Source of the DNA: Methylobacteriaceae bacterium
GTDB taxonomy: Bacteria > Pseudomonadota > Alphaproteobacteria > Rhizobiales > Beijerinckiaceae
DNA length: 35,564 bases
Direction: 5' to 3'
Assembly: GCA_947444195.1 (NCBI GenBank)
Contig: CANEZL010000047.1
Span: forward strand, 1-35,564
Below are positions 6,675 through 14,159 of this stretch, in pieces. The position numbers and the translations under genes are program-made. Within the stretch, counting starts at the first letter, position 1, and every line of letters starts with the position of its first letter. The notes under the pieces are model-generated. The model did not search any database. It was not told where the DNA came from and saw only the letters and a program-made list of their open reading frames with translations.

Positions 6675-7175
6675 GTGCACCGTGCCCTGCCGCTCGCGGC
6701 GCTCGCCCTGCTCGCCGCGACCGCGGCCATCGCCGCGCCGAGGGGCTCGGCGGAGCCGTTCCGGCCGAGCCCGGACGAGGCGGTGCGGCTCGTTCGGACC
6801 CACCGGACCAACGGCTACGTCACCGTCGCGCGCACCCTGGCCGAGGCGCAGCGCCTGCGCCCGGACAGCTTCCGCCTCGCCGCGATCCGGCCCGAGCAGC
6901 GCCCGGGGGAGAGCTTCACCCGCGTCCATGTCTGCTACTGGCTGCGCAATCCGGGCACCAAGGCCCTGCCGCGCTGCGACATCGGCTTCGTCGTCTCCGG
7001 GAATCCGGGCCATGTGGAGCCCATGCGCCGCTTCGAGGGGCTGGACCGCGACCTGCAGGACGGGCCGGACGCCTTCCTGCGCGGGCTCGACCGCGAACTG
7101 GCCCTGCAGCGAGAGCCCGACACGCGGATGCTGCGCGCGGTGGTGGACCCGTTCGAGCTCTACGACTGGCGCTGA
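6675..7175 (+). CDS. Secreted protein of unknown function
   Basis: 166 residues. GTG 6675 has GGAG about 8 bases upstream and opens a clear Sec signal peptide (HRALPLAALALLAATAAIAA, cleavage probably after an AxA near residue 21). The mature part is hydrophilic with two cysteines (about residues 92 and 107, in VHVCYWLRN and ALPRCDIGF), which could form a disulfide in the periplasm. I do not recognise a family. It is convergent with the CXXCW gene, with only 6 bases between the stop codons, both inside a perfect palindrome. Confidence 0.7.
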   Translation: MHRALPLAALALLAATAAIAAPRGSAEPFRPSPDEAVRLVRTHRTNGYVTVARTLAEAQRLRPDSFRLAAIRPEQRPGESFTRVHVCYWLRNPGTKALPRCDIGFVVSGNPGHVEPMRRFEGLDRDLQDGPDAFLRGLDRELALQREPDTRMLRAVVDPFELYDWR

Positions 7176-7187
7176 GGCGCCTCAGCG
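7170..7187. terminator. Perfect 18-bp palindrome holding both convergent stop codons
   Basis: CGCTGAGGC (7170-7178) is followed directly by its reverse complement GCCTCAGCG (7179-7187). TGA 7173-7175 ends the rightward gene and TCA 7182-7184 is the stop of the leftward gene. As RNA it can fold on either strand, so it may be a weak bidirectional terminator; T-runs are absent. Confidence 0.4.
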
Positions 7188-7766
7188 TTCCGGCTCGGCC
7201 GGGGCCAGCGCCGCCCAGGCCGGGTCCGGCTTCACCACGGCGGTGTCGCGGGCGTCCTGCCAGCCCTCGACGCCGAGGGGCAGCCAGTGGACGTTGGTGT
7301 AGCCCGCCTCGACGAGGCGGCGCCCGGCATTCCAGCTGCCCCAGCATTCCGGCCGGCAGAAGGTGACGACCGCCTTCCCCTTGTCGCCGCCGGTGAGCTC
7401 CCCGACCCGGCGGAGGAACAGCGCCTCCCGCTCCGCGCTCAAGGGGGCCACGCCCGCCCCCGGCATCCAGACGGCGTCGGGAATCGAGCGGTGCGTCGGC
7501 AGCCAGGGCCGGTCGGCCGGGAAGTTCGCCGGCTTGCGGTCGGCCAGCACCACGTCGAGGAGGACGGGCCTCTCCGGCAGCATCGTCGCGAGCTGTTCCG
7601 AATCGATCACCGTGGCGCCCTTCAGGGTCGCGGGGGTGTAGCCGCGCTGCGGGCCGGTCCAGAGCCCCTGCGGCTCCGGCACGTTCACGGGCGAATCCGC
7701 CGGCGCGGCCGCCGCCGGCACGGTGAGCGCGGCGAGGATCGCCGCGCCGCGGAGGAGGGCGCGCAT
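7182..7766 (-). CDS. PQQ-dependent catabolism-associated CXXCW motif protein (rhodanese-like)
   Basis: 194 residues with a signal peptide (MRALLRGAAILAALTVPAAA), so periplasmic. The C-terminal half has a rhodanese-like fold, with the family motif FCRPECWGSWNAGRRL at about 136-151. The two cysteines are C137 and C141, followed by W142. This protein family (TIGR03865) occurs with PQQ-dependent alcohol dehydrogenases and their cytochrome partners; its exact reaction is not established and a redox or sulfur-carrier role is likely. It is the last gene of a three-gene leftward operon, starting 8 bases after the SoxYZ-like carrier gene. Confidence 0.85.
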   Translation of the reverse strand: MRALLRGAAILAALTVPAAAAPADSPVNVPEPQGLWTGPQRGYTPATLKGATVIDSEQLATMLPERPVLLDVVLADRKPANFPADRPWLPTHRSIPDAVWMPGAGVAPLSAEREALFLRRVGELTGGDKGKAVVTFCRPECWGSWNAGRRLVEAGYTNVHWLPLGVEGWQDARDTAVVKPDPAWAALAPAEPER

Positions 7767-7774
7767 GGCCGGCC

Positions 7775-8593
7775 TCAGTTGCTGGCGCTCGGCGCGGCGA
7801 AGCTGTGCTCCCAGCGGCCGCCCTGGTTGTCGCTCGCCACCACCTTCACCGGGCCCTTGCCCTGGGGCAGGAAGCGGAAGCCGATCACCGGGTTCGAGGC
7901 GATCGAGATGTCGCCGTCCAGGGTGAAGACGTTGGCATCGCCCTCGCTCACGCTGAGCTTGTTGATGTAGCGCGCCGGCGTGTAGTCGCGGGTGACCTGG
8001 TTCATCTGCATGCCCGAGAAGTTCGGGTGGCGCACCATCAGGGTCGCCTCCACCGGCTTGCCGGAAGCGGGCTCGCCCGCGAAGCGCATGCGCATCTCGC
8101 CCATGCCCTTCATCGCCTCCTCGTCGCTCATCCCCATCGGGGCCGAGCAGCCGCCGGACGCCTTCACGAAGACCGCCGCCTCGTGCAGGGCGCCGTCCTT
8201 CGTCTCCACCACGGCGTGGACGTTGGTGTAGTTGTTCACCCGCACCCGCAGCTTCAGCTCGCTCGGGTCGGCGGCCGGGCCGAAGGTGACGTGGGCGGCA
8301 TACGGGGAGGGGTTGTCGTCGATCACGAGATGGACCGCCTTCACCTTGTCCTTCTCGGGCATGGTGAGCGTGATCGGCACCAGGGCCGCGTCCTCGGCGC
8401 GCTTGGGCGCCTCGATCTTCACCAGGGTGTCGGTGGGCGCGATGCTGCGGTCGCCGAAGATCGAGGTGGCGATCTCCTTCCAGCGGGCGGCGCGCTCGGC
8501 ATCCGTGTCGGAAGCGCCCGCGGCCTGCGCCGCACCGCCCGCGAGCGCGGTGGAGAGAGCGAGTCCCAGGGCGAGGGTGGCGGCGGTCTTCAT
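7775..8593 (-). CDS. Quinoprotein dehydrogenase-associated SoxYZ-like carrier
   Basis: 272 residues with a Sec signal peptide (1-25, ending in AQA-A). An N-terminal SoxY-like domain (about 32-155) carries one cysteine, C149 in SGGCSAPMG, which corresponds to the carrier cysteine of SoxY. A SoxZ-like beta-sandwich follows (about 165-268). True SoxY and SoxZ are separate; this fused form (TIGR04557) is found with PQQ dehydrogenases, not thiosulfate oxidation. The start ATG at 8593 has the very strong ribosome-binding site AAGGAGGA. It lies between the metallohydrolase and CXXCW genes in one operon, and no other Sox genes are present. Confidence 0.87.
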   Translation of the reverse strand: MKTAATLALGLALSTALAGGAAQAAGASDTDAERAARWKEIATSIFGDRSIAPTDTLVKIEAPKRAEDAALVPITLTMPEKDKVKAVHLVIDDNPSPYAAHVTFGPAADPSELKLRVRVNNYTNVHAVVETKDGALHEAAVFVKASGGCSAPMGMSDEEAMKGMGEMRMRFAGEPASGKPVEATLMVRHPNFSGMQMNQVTRDYTPARYINKLSVSEGDANVFTLDGDISIASNPVIGFRFLPQGKGPVKVVASDNQGGRWEHSFAAPSASN

Positions 8594-8633
8594 GGCGTTC
8601 CTCCTTTTGATGTCAATATAGATTGCGCGCTGG

Positions 8634-9605
8634 CTATTCCCACTCCAGTTCCTTGTAGGCCACGGTCACGTTGCGGGCATTGTAGTCGTCGAACAGGTCC
8701 CAGCGCCCGCGCTCCGACTGCGCCACGCTGCCCACGGCCTTGTCGATCGGGATATCGGCGGCGATCGCCTTGCGGGTCTCGTCGCGCAGGGTGCCCAGAT
8801 AGCGGGCGAGATTGGCGAAGGCGGGCGCGAGTTCCACGCGGACCGGCCCGTGCCCCGGCACCCCCTGCGCCGCGCCCATGCTCTTCAGCCGCTCGATCTC
8901 CTTCAGCCAGCCCCGCAGGTCCCCGTCGAGGGAGGGGATGCGGCCGACGAAGAGCAGGTCCCCCGTGAAGAGCAGGCCGCTCCGCGAATCGATCATCGAG
9001 AGGTCGCAGGCGGTGTGGGCGGGCGCGTGCGCGGTGAAGCGCAGGGTGCGGTCGCCGAGGTCGATCTCCGCGCCCCCGTCCACGGCCTGCGTCGGGTAGA
9101 CCACGCTGCCGGCCCTGTCGGCCCCGAGCACGTCCGCCAGGCGCGTGCGGTAGTACTCCCCCCGCGCCTCCAGCGCCGCGCGCAGGCCGTGATGGCCGAT
9201 GTAGTTCGGCTTGTCCGCGGCGAAGGCGGCGGCGCCGAAGCAGTGGTCCGGATGGACGTGGCTCATCACCACGTGGCGGATCGGCTTGTCCGTGCGCCGG
9301 GCGATCTCGGCGCGCAGCCACTGCCCGTCGGCGAGGCTGCCGCCGGATTCCGTCACCAGCACGCCGTCGCGGCCGATGACGAAGCCGATATTGGCGATGG
9401 CGTCGTTGTTCTCAGGGCTTGCCTCGGCGTTCGGGCCCCGCCTCTGGAAGATGCCGGGGCCGACCTCTTCGAGGGCGAAGGACTCGGCCCGCGGGCGGCC
9501 CGGCAGGCAGCACAGGCAGAATCCGCCGAAGCCCGCCAGAAGCGCCTCGCGGCGCGAGGGCGCGGCCCTCCCTCGCGTCGGTGCCGCGGTCATCGATGCC
9601 CGCAT
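8634..9605 (-). CDS. Quinoprotein relay system zinc metallohydrolase (metallo-beta-lactamase fold)
   Basis: 323 residues from ATG 9605, chosen because GGGAGGTGG precedes it; a TTG at 9629 is in frame but lacks a ribosome-binding site. A twin-arginine leader is likely (SRREALLAGFGG at 17-28, RR at 18-19). The metallo-beta-lactamase metal motif is H116-V-H118-P-D120-H121. A further His is in APAHTACDLS, Asp in FTGDLLF, and the last metal His in PGHGP. It matches the quinoprotein relay hydrolase families (TIGR04558/04559; I favour type 2). It is the first gene of the operon, with two PQQ-associated genes downstream. Its substrate is unknown. Confidence 0.85.
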   Translation of the reverse strand: MRASMTAAPTRGRAAPSRREALLAGFGGFCLCCLPGRPRAESFALEEVGPGIFQRRGPNAEASPENNDAIANIGFVIGRDGVLVTESGGSLADGQWLRAEIARRTDKPIRHVVMSHVHPDHCFGAAAFAADKPNYIGHHGLRAALEARGEYYRTRLADVLGADRAGSVVYPTQAVDGGAEIDLGDRTLRFTAHAPAHTACDLSMIDSRSGLLFTGDLLFVGRIPSLDGDLRGWLKEIERLKSMGAAQGVPGHGPVRVELAPAFANLARYLGTLRDETRKAIAADIPIDKAVGSVAQSERGRWDLFDDYNARNVTVAYKELEWE

Positions 9606-9626
9606 GCGCCACCTCCCTGTCCTTGC

Positions 9627-9644
9627 CAACCATTTAGTAGGTAG
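9627..9644. promoter_or_regulatory. Imperfect palindrome, candidate TetR operator
   Basis: CAACC-N8-GGTAG at 9627-9644 lies in the AT-richer space between the divergent metallohydrolase and TetR genes, just upstream of the metallohydrolase ribosome-binding site. Divergent TetR regulators usually bind such sites. The half-sites are only partly symmetric, so this is tentative. Confidence 0.4.
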
Positions 9645-9719
9645 ATTTTTGCCCGGTCAAGTGCGAGGGTGGCCGCCGACACGTCCCCGTGAGCGGTCGG
9701 ACGAGAGCGAAGCGGACAG

Positions 9720-10301
9720 ATGCGCGACACCCGTGCGGAATTGCTGATCCAGGCCGAGACCCTGGTGCGGGCCTCCGGCTATGCGGGCTTCAGCTATGCC
9801 GACCTCGCCGCGGCGGTCGGCATCCGCAAGGCGAGCATCCACCACCATTTCCCGACGAAGAGCGACCTCGCCCTGGCGCTCGTCGCGGCCTATGGCGAAC
9901 GCTACGACGCCGCGCTCGCCGAGATCGTCGCCGGATCGGAGCGGGCGCCCGAGCGGATCGCGGCCTATGGCCAGCTCTATCTCGGCGGGGTCGAGCAGGG
10001 GCTCGGCTGCCTCTGCGCCGTGCTGGCGATCGAGGGCGAGGCGCTGCCTGAGACCGTCCGCGCGGCGGTCGCCCGATTCTTCGAGGCGCACATCGCTTGG
10101 CTCGCCGCGGTGCTGGAGGAAGGGCAGGCCGCCGGCACCGTGCGGGCGGACCGCGATCCGGCCGTGCTCGCCCGCCTCGTGGTGGCGACGCTGGAGGGGG
10201 CGCTGCTGCTGGAGCGACTGCTCGGCGGTCCCGAGGCTTTTTCCGGGACGCTTCGGGCGCTGGTCGCCGGTCTCGAAGCGGCGGCGCCGGATCGCGCGTG
10301 A
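9720..10301 (+). CDS. TetR/AcrR family transcriptional regulator
   Basis: 193 residues. The N-terminal helix-turn-helix is clear at about 7-50 (YADLAAAVGIRKASIHHHF, then PTKSDLALALV). The C-terminal ligand domain (55-190) contains GLGCLCAVLAIEGEALPE and the usual dimer helices. Members of this subgroup often sense electrophiles or small aldehydes and acids (general family knowledge, not proven here). It is divergent from the quinoprotein accessory operon with 114 bp between starts, so control of that operon is the simplest inference. Confidence 0.9.
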   Translation: MRDTRAELLIQAETLVRASGYAGFSYADLAAAVGIRKASIHHHFPTKSDLALALVAAYGERYDAALAEIVAGSERAPERIAAYGQLYLGGVEQGLGCLCAVLAIEGEALPETVRAAVARFFEAHIAWLAAVLEEGQAAGTVRADRDPAVLARLVVATLEGALLLERLLGGPEAFSGTLRALVAGLEAAAPDRA

Positions 10302-10357
10302 ACCGCATCGGCGGGGTACGAATTCTCGCGCGCGGCGCATGCCGCAGAAAGCCTCGG

Positions 10358-10555
10358 CAGGCCGTGACCGCGATCGGCAGCATCACCGGCCGGATCCGCG
10401 GGATCGGCAACATGGCGACCTCGATCTCGGCCGCGGTGGAGGAGTAGGGCGCGGCGGCCGGCCAGGTTCCGATGGCGACCTCCGAACTGTCGCGCCAGTC
10501 TGACCATCTCGGCGCGGAGGTCGCCCGCTTCCTCGCCACGGTGCGGGCGGCCTGA
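10358..10555 (+). pseudogene. Remnant of a methyl-accepting chemotaxis protein C-terminus
   Basis: One reading frame, interrupted by TAG 10445-10447, encodes QAVTAIGSITGRIRGIGNMA, then TSISAAVEE, stop, then GAAAGQV and ELSRQSDHLGAEVARFLATV ending RAA at TGA 10555. These are the two end pieces of a chemoreceptor signalling domain. The stop replaces the Gln of the conserved AVEEQGAAT segment (CAG to TAG), and the part between GAAT and the C-terminal helix is missing. There is no start or N-terminus, so the gene is dead. Further coding-like residue runs to about 10677 without a recognisable domain. Confidence 0.75.
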
Positions 10556-10669
10556 CGGCGCGGTCGCCTCGCGCTGGCGGGCGGCCTCGTCTCGTTGCGG
10601 GTGCGCGGCGACCGCTGGAGCGTGCTGCTTTCTCGCGGAAACGGCGGCACGCTCTATCTTATTACGGTC

Positions 10670-10714
10670 GCACGATGATCCCGAAAAACCGGTTTCCACT
10701 CTCTCGCATCGTGC
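10670..10714. repeat. Dispersed-type palindromic repeat at the queC 3' end
   Basis: GCACGATG (10670-10677) and CATCGTGC (10707-10714) are perfect inverted arms enclosing ATCCCGAAAAACCGGTTTCC. The CCCGAAAAACCGGTTTCCAC core resembles a short intergenic repeat that recurs in Rhizobiales genomes (from memory; not checked). It ends 2 bases before the queC stop codon and could serve as its terminator. Confidence 0.6.
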
Positions 10715-10715
10715 T

Positions 10716-11429
10716 CTAAACGCTCTCGGCCACGAAGCGCCGGTGTCCCTCCGCGCGCAAGGTGCAGGCCGGGCAGGTGCCGCAGCCGTAGCCCCAGGCG
10801 TGGCGCGCCCCGCGCTCGCCGAGATAGCAGGTGTGGCTCTCCTCGACGACGAGGTCGACGAGGCCGCCGCCGCCGAGGTCTTCCGCGAGCCGCCAGGTCT
10901 GCGCCTTGTCGAGCCACATCAGCGGCGTGTGCAGGACGAAGCGGCGATCCATGCCGAGGTTGAGCGCCACCTGCATGGCCTTGATCGCGTCGTCCCGGCA
11001 ATCGGGATAGCCGGAGAAGTCGGTCTCGCACATGCCGCCGACGATGTGGCGAAGGCCCCGGCGATAGGCGAGGGCGGCGGCGAAGGTGAGGAAGACGAGG
11101 TTGCGCCCCGGCACGAAGGTGTTGGGCAGGCCCGAGGCCGCGTAGCCGATCTCCGCCTCGCGGGTCAGCGCCGTCTCGGAGATCTGGCCGAGCGCGTCCA
11201 GGGACAGGGTGTGGTCGTCCCCGAGGCGCCGCCCCCAGGCCGGCACCAGCCGGGACAGGCCGGCGCGCAGGCGCCCGCGGGCCTCGAGCTCGATCCGGTG
11301 GCGCTGGCCGTAATCGAAGCCCAGCGTCTCGACGCGGGCGAAGCGGTCCAGCGCCCAGGCGAGGCAGGTGGCCGAATCCTGGCCGCCCGAGAACAGGACG
11401 AGCGCCCGGTCCTTCCCGGCCTCACTCAC
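10716..11429 (-). CDS. queC: 7-cyano-7-deazaguanine synthase QueC
   Basis: QueC makes preQ0 from 7-carboxy-7-deazaguanine with ammonia and ATP, a step toward queuosine in tRNA. The 237-residue product has the PP-loop SGGQDS at 14-19 and, near the C-terminus, the zinc ligands in SHTCYLGE and GCGTCPAC. Normal length for the family. It overlaps the end of queD by 8 bases, so the two are coupled (queD first). queE is not in the window. The stop lies beside a palindromic repeat. Confidence 0.95.
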   Translation of the reverse strand: MSEAGKDRALVLFSGGQDSATCLAWALDRFARVETLGFDYGQRHRIELEARGRLRAGLSRLVPAWGRRLGDDHTLSLDALGQISETALTREAEIGYAASGLPNTFVPGRNLVFLTFAAALAYRRGLRHIVGGMCETDFSGYPDCRDDAIKAMQVALNLGMDRRFVLHTPLMWLDKAQTWRLAEDLGGGGLVDLVVEESHTCYLGERGARHAWGYGCGTCPACTLRAEGHRRFVAESV

Positions 11430-11778
11430 CCGCGTATTCCGCCCAGGAGAGCGGCGTCTCGTAGAGGCGGATGTTGGCGAGCCCCGGCAGATCGGGCTTG
11501 GTCCGTTGCCAGATCCAGACCGCGATGTTCTCGGCGGTGGGATTCTCCAGGCCCTCGACCTCGTTGAGGCAGTGGTGGTCGAGCCGCTCCAGGATCGGCC
11601 GGAAGATCTCCTCGATCCGGTAGAAGTCGATCACCCAGCCCGTCCGCGGATCGACCGCGCCGGCGATCGTCAGCTCGACCCGGTAGGAATGGCCGTGCAT
11701 GCGGTGGCAGCGGTGGGTCTCGGGCACGGCGGGCAGCCGGTGGGCCGCCTCGAAGGTGAAGGCCTGGGTGATCTTCAT
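11422..11778 (-). CDS. queD: 6-carboxy-5,6,7,8-tetrahydropterin synthase QueD
   Basis: QueD converts dihydroneopterin triphosphate to 6-carboxytetrahydropterin, the first committed step to 7-deazaguanines. The 118-residue product begins MKITQAFTFEAAHRLPAVPE. The zinc histidines are H13 (AAHRL), H28 and H30 (MHGHS), the catalytic cysteine is C24 (HRCHRMHGH), and further conserved residues lie in the ERLDHHCLNE and PTAENIA segments. ATG 11778 fits the family start; ATG 11802 is in frame and would add eight residues (MAQPAPHP). Neither has a strong ribosome-binding site. Its 3' end overlaps queC. Confidence 0.93.
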   Translation of the reverse strand: MKITQAFTFEAAHRLPAVPETHRCHRMHGHSYRVELTIAGAVDPRTGWVIDFYRIEEIFRPILERLDHHCLNEVEGLENPTAENIAVWIWQRTKPDLPGLANIRLYETPLSWAEYAGE

Positions 11779-11882
11779 GGGATGCGGTGCGGGCTGCGCC
11801 ATGGTTCTGCGGGGGATCGCGCCTGCCATAGCGCGTCCGAAGCCTTCCAGGCAAAACCCGTTCCGGCCGCTGTCCCGGCCGG

Positions 11883-12899
11883 TCAGCCGGCCCGGCCGGA
11901 GACGCCGGCCTGGGCGAAGGTCGCCATGTCGCGGTGGCAGGCGAGGGCCCCCTTCAGGAGGCCGATCGCCATCGCCGCGCCCGAGCCCTCGCCGAGGCGC
12001 ATGCCGAGGGACAGGAGCGGGCGCAGGCCCAGCCGCTCCAGCACCTCCCCGTGCGCCCCCTCGGCGGAGACGTGGCCGGCGAGGCAGTGGTCGAGGGCGC
12101 GGGCGTCGAGGGCGTGCAGCACGGCCGCCGCCGCGGTGGCGACGTAGCCGTCGAGCACCACCGGCACCCGCTGCAGGCGCGCGGCGAGGATGGCGCCGGC
12201 CATCGCCGCGACCTCGCGCCCGCCGAGCCGGCGCAGGACCTCCAGCGGGTCGTCGAGATGGCCCGCGTGGTGGGCGAGCGCCGCCTCCACGGCGGCGACC
12301 TTGCGGGCGTGCCCCGCCGCGTCGACGCCGGTGCCGCGCCCGACCCAGTGGGCCGGCGCGCCGCCGAACAGGGCGGCGTAGAGCGCCGCCGCGATCGTGG
12401 TGTTGCCGATCCCCATCTCGCCGAGGCCGAGGCAATCGGTGCCGGCGGCGATGGATTCCATGCCGAAGGCCATGGTCGCCACGGTGCCGCGCTCGTCGAG
12501 CGCCGGGCCCTCGCAGATATCGCCGGTGGGCAGGTCGACGGCGAGGTCGAACACCTTGAAGCCGAGCCCGTAGGCGGCGCAGATCTGGTTGATCGCCCCG
12601 CCGCCGGCCGCGAAATTGTCGAGCATCTGCCGGTTGACCGCGTCCGGGAAGGCCGAGACCCCGCGCCGGGTGACCCCGTGGCTCCCGGCGAAGACGCAGA
12701 CCATCGGCCGGTCGAGGCTCGGCGGCGCCTTGCCCTGCCAGGCGCCGAGCCAGGCCACCAGCTCCTCCATGCGGCCGAGCGACCCTTCCGGCTTCGTCAG
12801 GCTCGCCTCCCGTTCGGCGACGGCCTGGGCCGCCTCCGCATCGGCCTCGGGCATCTGCGCGACCAGCCGGCGGATATCGGCGAAGGGGCTCTCGGTCAT
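11883..12899 (-). CDS. cobT: Nicotinate-nucleotide--dimethylbenzimidazole phosphoribosyltransferase
   Basis: CobT activates 5,6-dimethylbenzimidazole with nicotinate mononucleotide to give alpha-ribazole phosphate, the lower ligand of cobalamin. The 338 residues match the family in length and motifs: LTKPEGSLGRMEEL (about 34-47), FAGSHGV (70-76), GEMGIGNTT, VLDGYV, and LGMRLGEGSGAA near the C-terminus, which holds the catalytic glutamate. The reading frame starts at ATG 12899. This codon is the inner copy of a triplicated 20-bp unit whose two outer copies give tiny upstream reading frames. The next enzyme, CobS, is encoded divergently 138 bp away. No cobalamin riboswitch is visible between them. 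Confidence 0.95.
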   Translation of the reverse strand: MTESPFADIRRLVAQMPEADAEAAQAVAEREASLTKPEGSLGRMEELVAWLGAWQGKAPPSLDRPMVCVFAGSHGVTRRGVSAFPDAVNRQMLDNFAAGGGAINQICAAYGLGFKVFDLAVDLPTGDICEGPALDERGTVATMAFGMESIAAGTDCLGLGEMGIGNTTIAAALYAALFGGAPAHWVGRGTGVDAAGHARKVAAVEAALAHHAGHLDDPLEVLRRLGGREVAAMAGAILAARLQRVPVVLDGYVATAAAAVLHALDARALDHCLAGHVSAEGAHGEVLERLGLRPLLSLGMRLGEGSGAAMAIGLLKGALACHRDMATFAQAGVSGRAG

Positions 12900-12940
12900 G
12901 CGAAGCGGCTCTCGGTCATGCGAAGGGGCTCTCGCTCATG
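12881..12940 (-). repeat. 20-bp unit tandemly triplicated over the cobT start codon
   Basis: Three copies (12881-12900, 12901-12920, 12921-12940) differ by one base each from the consensus CGAAGGGGCTCTCGGTCATG. Read on the minus strand each copy has an ATG (12899, 12919, 12939), and since 20 is not a multiple of 3 each is in a different frame. The outer two encode MSESPFA and MTESRFA and each stops at a TGA overlapping the next ATG, ending with the true cobT start. Confidence 0.9.
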
Positions 12941-13037
12941 GCGTCCGGCAATCCTGTGGGCGGTCGCCCGCGCGGGCGCCTGCGTGCCTGTTCCGCACGC
13001 TATAGTGAAGCGGAGGGACGGGGTGAAGGCGAGGCGG

Positions 13038-13853
13038 ATGAGCGGACGGGGGGGCGAGGCCGATTGGCCGGGGCGGGGCCTGATCCACGACCTCGCGGCC
13101 TGCCTGCGCTTCTACTCGCGCCTGCCGGTGCCGCGCCTGCCCGGGGAGGAGGATCCGCACGCGGTGCCGGATTTCCGGCGGGTGCCGCGGATGCTGCCGG
13201 TGGCCGGCCTGATCCTGGCCCTGCCCGCGGCCCTGGTCCTGCTCGCCGCCTGGCGGATCGGGCTCGGGCCGTTCCTCGCCGCCATCCTGGCGCTCGCGGC
13301 CCTCGTCCTCGTCACCGGCGCCCTGCACGAGGACGGCCTCGCCGACGTGGCGGACGGCCTCGGCGGCGCGACCCGGGTGCGGCGCCTGGAGATTATGCGC
13401 GACAGCCGGATCGGCACCTACGGCGCCACGGCCCTGGTCCTCGTCCTCTCCCTGCGCATCGGCGCGCTCGCCACCCTGCTCGACCGGGCGGGTGCGGCCG
13501 CGGCCGCGGCCCTGGTGCTCGCCGCCGCGCTCTCGCGGGTCGCCGCGCTCCTGCCCATGGTCCTGCTCGATCCGGCCCGGCCCGGGGGCTTGAGCGCCGC
13601 GGTGGGCAGCCCGAACCGGCGGACGCTCCGCGTCGCCGCGGGCTTCGGCCTCGCCCTCGCCCTGCTGGCGCTGCCCGTGCTGCCCGCCGCCGGCATCCTC
13701 GCGATGATCGCGCTCGCGGGCCTCGCCGCCCTGGCCCTCACCCGGCTCGCCGCGGCCAAGATCGGCGGGCAGACCGGCGACGTGGTCGGCGCCTGCCAGC
13801 AGGCGGCGGAAGCGGCGGCGCTGCTCGGCCTCGTCGCCTGCCTGCCGGCCTGA
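13038..13853 (+). CDS. cobS: Adenosylcobinamide-GDP ribazoletransferase (cobalamin synthase)
   Basis: CobS is an inner-membrane enzyme that joins adenosylcobinamide-GDP to alpha-ribazole (phosphate), closing cobalamin synthesis. The 271-residue protein has the signature FYSRLPVP at about 21-28, HEDGLADVADGLGG at about 99-112 and MRDSRIGTYG at about 122-131, with hydrophobic Ala/Leu-rich membrane helices between and after them and GGQTGDVVGA near the C-terminus. ATG 13038 follows GAGGCGG; a GTG at 13023 in the same frame is the alternative. TATAGT at 13001-13006 could be its -10. Divergent from cobT, whose product makes its substrate. Confidence 0.93.
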   Translation: MSGRGGEADWPGRGLIHDLAACLRFYSRLPVPRLPGEEDPHAVPDFRRVPRMLPVAGLILALPAALVLLAAWRIGLGPFLAAILALAALVLVTGALHEDGLADVADGLGGATRVRRLEIMRDSRIGTYGATALVLVLSLRIGALATLLDRAGAAAAAALVLAAALSRVAALLPMVLLDPARPGGLSAAVGSPNRRTLRVAAGFGLALALLALPVLPAAGILAMIALAGLAALALTRLAAAKIGGQTGDVVGACQQAAEAAALLGLVACLPA

Positions 13854-13925
13854 TCGCTCTGCGTGGCCCTCAGTCTGCGCCCCGGCACCTTGCCCGCGAG
13901 GCCGCCGCGCCACAGAAAGGCGTCC

Positions 13926-14159
13926 ATGTCCGCCCCCAGCGCCGCCCCTTCGCCGAGCAAGCCCTCCAGCCCCTGCACCAAGGTCTGCGTGCTCGATGCC
14001 CGCACCGGCCTCTGCCAGGGCTGCGGGCGCACCCGCGATGAGATAGCCCTGTGGGGCTCCCTGAGCGAGCCGCAGCGGCGCGCGATCATGGCGGGTCTCC
14101 CGGCCCGGCTCGCGGCGACCTATCTCGCACCCGTGGAGGCGGGAGCAGCGAACCGATGA
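13926..14159 (+). CDS. DUF1289 domain protein
   Basis: 77 residues with the DUF1289 pattern PCTKVCVLDARTGLCQGCGR, TRDEIALWGSLSEPQRRAIM and LPARLA (16-67). Four cysteines (17, 21, 30, 33) form a CxxxC-x8-CxxC set that probably binds zinc or an iron-sulfur cluster. The family is small and of unknown function. ATG 13926 starts the gene; the N-terminal 15 residues are Ser/Pro-rich. Its stop TGA overlaps the start of the following aspartic protease (ATGA), so the two are co-translated. Confidence 0.88.
   Translation: MSAPSAAPSPSKPSSPCTKVCVLDARTGLCQGCGRTRDEIALWGSLSEPQRRAIMAGLPARLAATYLAPVEAGAANR

Noticed and set aside
7775..8593. Thiosulfate-oxidation (Sox) system
   Set aside because: Only a fused SoxYZ-like carrier is present; the neighbours are PQQ-associated, with no SoxAX, SoxB or SoxCD.
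12940..13037. Cobalamin riboswitch between cobT and cobS
   Set aside because: Only about 100 bp are available and no B12-box-like sequence is seen; the aptamer needs about 200 bases.
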